Of a DNA stretch of 6,822 nucleotides, positions 4,370 to 6,822 are shown piece after piece. How positions within the stretch are numbered: position 1 is the first letter of the stretch; every line of letters begins with the position of its first letter. Source of the DNA: Actinobacteria bacterium RBG_16_64_13. GTDB taxonomy: Bacteria; Actinomycetota; Thermoleophilia; RBG-16-64-13. A model generated the notes under the pieces. The model did no database searches and was not told where the DNA came from. It saw only the letters and a program-made list of their open reading frames with translations. The translations under genes and the position numbers were made by a program. The DNA is taken from the NCBI GenBank assembly GCA_001768675.1, contig MELN01000072.1:41540-48361 (forward strand), given 5' to 3'.

Positions 4370-6364
4370 CTAGATGTAGGCGGCGGCCTTGAAGGCTGAT
4401 CTTACGGCAGTGGCGATACTCCCCACTTCCGCTGCGTCGCCGACGACGAACACTTCTGTTTCGGGGGCGCTGCGGCGCAGTGAGTCGGCAACAGCATGTC
4501 GCGCAGCCATGCCGACAGCTAGAAGCACCGTGTCCGCCGGGATCTCGATCCTTTCGGCGGTCACCGTGTCGCGGCACACCACGATGGATTCGGTCACCTC
4601 TTCGAGCCTGCAGTTGAGACGAACGGGTATGCCGAGTTCGTCGACCAACCCCAGCAGCTCCATGGCGACACCGCCGGTCGAAGCCCTGAGGTTCGCCATG
4701 TCCGGCGCCATCTCGATAACGGTCACGTCCTTGCCCGCGCGCTTGAGACCCACTGCGCATTCGATGCCGACCGCGGCCGCGCCGACGATGACCGTCTTGT
4801 TCCCCGGTTGCACCCTACCGGTGTCGGCTTCAGGCGCCCAGTGCACATGGGGCTTATCGATACCGGGAAGGGCCGGCACAATGGGTTCCGATCCGACGGC
4901 GATGATCAGCGCATCGTAGTCTTCTGTGTCGAGCATCTCCTTTGTCGCCTCAGTGTTCAGGAGCATGCGCCCGGGAGCCTTGTTCGCCTGGAGCAACAAG
5001 TAGTCCAGATAGTCCCTGACGTCCTGCTTGAACGGCAGCGCGGCTCCGGGAAGCACGTTTCCGCCCAGGTGATCGGTCATCTCATAGAGCGTGACATCGT
5101 GCCCACGATCGCATAGCGTCAACAGAGCCTGAATGCCCGCGGGGCCTCCGCCGATGACCGCGACCCTCTTCTTCACGTCGGCCCTCTTGACCTTGCCTTT
5201 CGGGAACTCGGTCTCATTGCCCAAGTATGGGTTCACAGCGCAGTTAATAACCGCCGGAATCATCAGGCGGAAGCCGCAGTACTGGCAGCGGAGACAGGGG
5301 CGGCGATCCTCTTCCCTGCCAAGGGCATACTTGCGCGGCATCTCGGGGTCTGCCAGGAGTGGGCGACACATCGCCACCATGTCGGCCTTGCCGGAAGCCA
5401 GGATCTCCTCGGCCCTGCCGATGTCCATGATCGAGCCCACCGTGCATACCACGAGGTTCGGAAACGCCTTCTTGACATCGGCGGCGTAGTGGACGTTGTA
5501 CTCCCTGTCCATGAGGTAGTTCTGCCACCAGTTGCGCATGTACTGGAGCTCGCCGTGCAGACCGGCTGACACATGCAGGATGTCGACCTTGTCCTGTATC
5601 AGCTCGATGAACCCGAGCATCTCCTCGAGATGCATGCCGTCGGGATGGATCTCGTCCGCTGAGATCCGGTATTCGATGACGAAATCCTCGCCGCACCGTT
5701 CGCGGACGCCGTCCAGCACCTCGATGGCGAAGCGTGCCCTGTTCTCGAGGGACCCGCCGTACTCGTCCCTGCGTTTGTTGTAAAGGGGGCTCACGAACTG
5801 GGGGATCAGGTTGCCGTGGCCACCGTGGATCATGCTCATCTTGAAGCCCGCCCTCTTGCACCGGTAGGCCGCGGCCGCGAACTTCTCGACGGTCTCCCTG
5901 ATCTTCGCGTGATCCATCTCTATGGTGGGGAGCATCTCCCTGCCCTGCAGCGGCGCGCGCCACAGTTCGTGAGACGGTACGAGAGAGGAAGCGCTGTAGG
6001 CCGCTCTCCCCGTCTTACCTGGGTCTGAGTCTTTGCCGTTGTGGTTGATCTCAAGGGAAGCAAGCGCCCCGTAGCCGTCGCACATCTCCACGAAGCGGGT
6101 GAGGGAGAGGATGCAGTCGTCGTTCGCGAGATCGAGCTGACGTTCCTCGTCGCTTGCCTCCTTCTTGTCGATCACGGAATTGCCCACATGGAGGACGGCC
6201 ACTCCCCCTTGGGCGAATACCCTGAAGAAGTCGACGAACTCCGTCGTAACTCTCCCTTCGCGGTCGGCCAGGTTCGGAGACGGCGGAGCCAACTCCAAGC
6301 GGTTCTTGAAGTCGACTCCTCTGATCCGGAGAGGCTCGAACACGTGTTCATATCTTGATCCCAT
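4370..6364 (-). CDS. OYE-family FMN/4Fe-4S/FAD reductase (2,4-dienoyl-CoA reductase/BaiCD type)
   Basis: The 664-residue protein has the full layout of the FadH/BaiCD/enoate-reductase group. An FMN TIM barrel occupies residues 1-345 (EYGGSLENRARF at 201-212; RPLLADPEMP at 334-343). A 4Fe-4S site follows with Cys357, Cys360, Cys363 and Cys375 (CX2CX2CX11C). An FAD Rossmann motif VAVIGGGPAG lies at 401-410, an inserted NAD(P)H Rossmann motif VIVGAAAVG at 525-533, and the closing FAD motif VVGDAAEVG at 640-648. Such enzymes pass hydride from NAD(P)H through FAD and Fe-S to FMN, to reduce an activated C=C bond. Two motifs are unusual. The active-site stretch is IHGGHGNL (179-186), with Asn185 where many OYEs have Tyr. 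The second glycine of the NAD(P)H motif is Ala530. Both suggest an unusual substrate or cofactor preference. The start has AAGGGAAG about 8 bases upstream. The gene lies downstream of a solute-binding protein gene and is coupled to the esterase. A C-terminal relic of a paralogue lies at 2016-2570. Confidence 0.95.
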   Translation of the reverse strand: MGSRYEHVFEPLRIRGVDFKNRLELAPPSPNLADREGRVTTEFVDFFRVFAQGGVAVLHVGNSVIDKKEASDEERQLDLANDDCILSLTRFVEMCDGYGALASLEINHNGKDSDPGKTGRAAYSASSLVPSHELWRAPLQGREMLPTIEMDHAKIRETVEKFAAAAYRCKRAGFKMSMIHGGHGNLIPQFVSPLYNKRRDEYGGSLENRARFAIEVLDGVRERCGEDFVIEYRISADEIHPDGMHLEEMLGFIELIQDKVDILHVSAGLHGELQYMRNWWQNYLMDREYNVHYAADVKKAFPNLVVCTVGSIMDIGRAEEILASGKADMVAMCRPLLADPEMPRKYALGREEDRRPCLRCQYCGFRLMIPAVINCAVNPYLGNETEFPKGKVKRADVKKRVAVIGGGPAGIQALLTLCDRGHDVTLYEMTDHLGGNVLPGAALPFKQDVRDYLDYLLLQANKAPGRMLLNTEATKEMLDTEDYDALIIAVGSEPIVPALPGIDKPHVHWAPEADTGRVQPGNKTVIVGAAAVGIECAVGLKRAGKDVTVIEMAPDMANLRASTGGVAMELLGLVDELGIPVRLNCRLEEVTESIVVCRDTVTAERIEIPADTVLLAVGMAARHAVADSLRRSAPETEVFVVGDAAEVGSIATAVRSAFKAAAYI

Positions 6365-6411
6365 CTTGTGCTTCCCTTCGTCCTCCGGCCTGGCTTGCGG
6401 TGCATTGTGGC

Positions 6412-6449
6412 GCGGTCCGCCCCCAGACCGAGGTCTGGGGGCGGACCGC
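6412..6449. terminator. Perfect 17-bp GC-rich hairpin between solute-binding protein and reductase genes
   Basis: GCGGTCCGCCCCCAGAC (6412-6428) pairs without mismatch with 6433-6449 around the 4-base loop CGAG. It lies 47 bases after the solute-binding protein stop (6497) and 47 bases before the reductase start (6364) on the minus strand. No U-run follows, so it may be a Rho-assisted or partial terminator, or an mRNA-stabilising 3' hairpin. Such an element lets a binding-protein transcript be more abundant than the downstream enzyme genes. Confidence 0.6.
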
Positions 6450-6496
6450 TGCGTCGCAACCCCGAGTGCGGGCTGCGAATCTAGATGCGTCGGCTC

Positions 6497-6822
6497 CTAG
6501 TGCGCGTCCATCCAGAAGTTGGCCCAATCCCAGCGGATGAAGCCTTCCTCGGGATACATCGTGTGCACGTAAGATGCGACGACGAGACCGTTGGGCTCGA
6601 TGAACATCGGAATCATCAGCTCCTGATCGTGCATCAGCTTGACGATCTCTCCGGTCTTGGCCTGCTGGACCGCTTCATCGGTGGAAGCGTTGGCGTCCGC
6701 GAACAGCTGCGTGAACTCAGGCGGACGCTGGAAGCTCACCAGGTTGGTCATCGGGGTCGGTGACCACCAACGGTTGCAGGAGATCAAGTAGTTCGGGTCG
6801 GTGCCACTGAACATCATGACCA
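6497..6822 (-). CDS. ABC transporter solute-binding protein, family 5, C-terminal part
   Basis: The frame runs off the right edge (the codon before ATG 6817 is GTC, so the gene continues outside). It ends at TAG 6497 after about 108 visible residues. The segment TGEIVKLMHDQELMIPMFIEPN followed by an aromatic-rich end (IRWDWANFWMDAH) is the usual C-terminal lobe of extracellular family-5 binding proteins for peptides, nickel or other small organic solutes. An ABC importer would use it to capture substrate outside the membrane; the signal sequence and lipobox would lie beyond the window. It precedes the reductase and esterase genes on the same strand, which suggests that the operon imports and then modifies a compound. 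The ligand cannot be inferred from this fragment, and family-5 annotation as peptide-binding should not be taken literally. Confidence 0.85.
   Translation of the reverse strand, partial: VMMFSGTDPNYLISCNRWWSPTPMTNLVSFQRPPEFTQLFADANASTDEAVQQAKTGEIVKLMHDQELMIPMFIEPNGLVVASYVHTMYPEEGFIRWDWANFWMDAH

Noticed and set aside
5244..5963. 239-residue minus strand frame inside the reductase gene
   Set aside because: Arg/Gly-rich shadow frame within the well-supported 664-residue reductase gene.

Overview
This is a GC-rich bacterial window carrying six complete or partial conventional genes, one small cysteine-rich ORF and a decayed copy of two of the genes. Several features suggest an anaerobic, Gram-positive-like lineage, possibly an uncultured actinobacterial (Coriobacteriia-like) group: strong Shine-Dalgarno sites, an FmdB-type zinc ribbon, a DUF169 protein, an Fe-S/FMN/FAD old-yellow-enzyme reductase and a secreted beta-helix protein. 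No rRNA or complete tRNA is present to confirm this, so the taxonomic guess is weak.

Left part (1-660): a short + strand pair. A 34-residue cysteine-containing ORF (222-326) overlaps by TGATG a small FmdB-type zinc-ribbon gene (326-526). A perfect 13-bp hairpin (611-642) separates it from the next, convergent gene. The first 221 bases hold no convincing gene, only two inverted repeats.

Middle left (663-2570, minus strand): a secreted right-handed beta-helix protein (663-1631) preceded by an unusually structured 77-nt leader (1645-1721). Upstream of that lie two relics. One is an alpha/beta-hydrolase fragment with an internal frame-breaking deletion (1717-2001). The other is the C-terminal part of an OYE-family reductase, interrupted by one CGA-to-TGA nonsense change (2016-2570). 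Both are paralogues of intact genes further right, in the same order and orientation, so a reductase-hydrolase operon was once present twice.

Middle right (2664-3452, plus strand): a DUF169 protein lies between the relic operon and the intact operon. Its 3' end overlaps the intact hydrolase 3' end by 31 bases.

Right part (3422-6822, minus strand): an apparent operon reading right to left. It contains the C-terminus of a family-5 (peptide/nickel-type) ABC solute-binding protein, a 17-bp perfect hairpin, a 664-residue FMN/4Fe-4S/FAD reductase of the 2,4-dienoyl-CoA reductase/BaiCD type, and 33 bases later a hormone-sensitive-lipase-type esterase. A plausible reading is uptake of a small organic substrate, ester hydrolysis and reduction of an activated C=C bond; the substrate cannot be read from the sequence. 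No CRISPR array, transposase, phage gene or clearly new system is visible. The most informative signals are the decaying paralogous operon, the structured leader of the beta-helix gene and the altered catalytic and cofactor motifs of the intact reductase.
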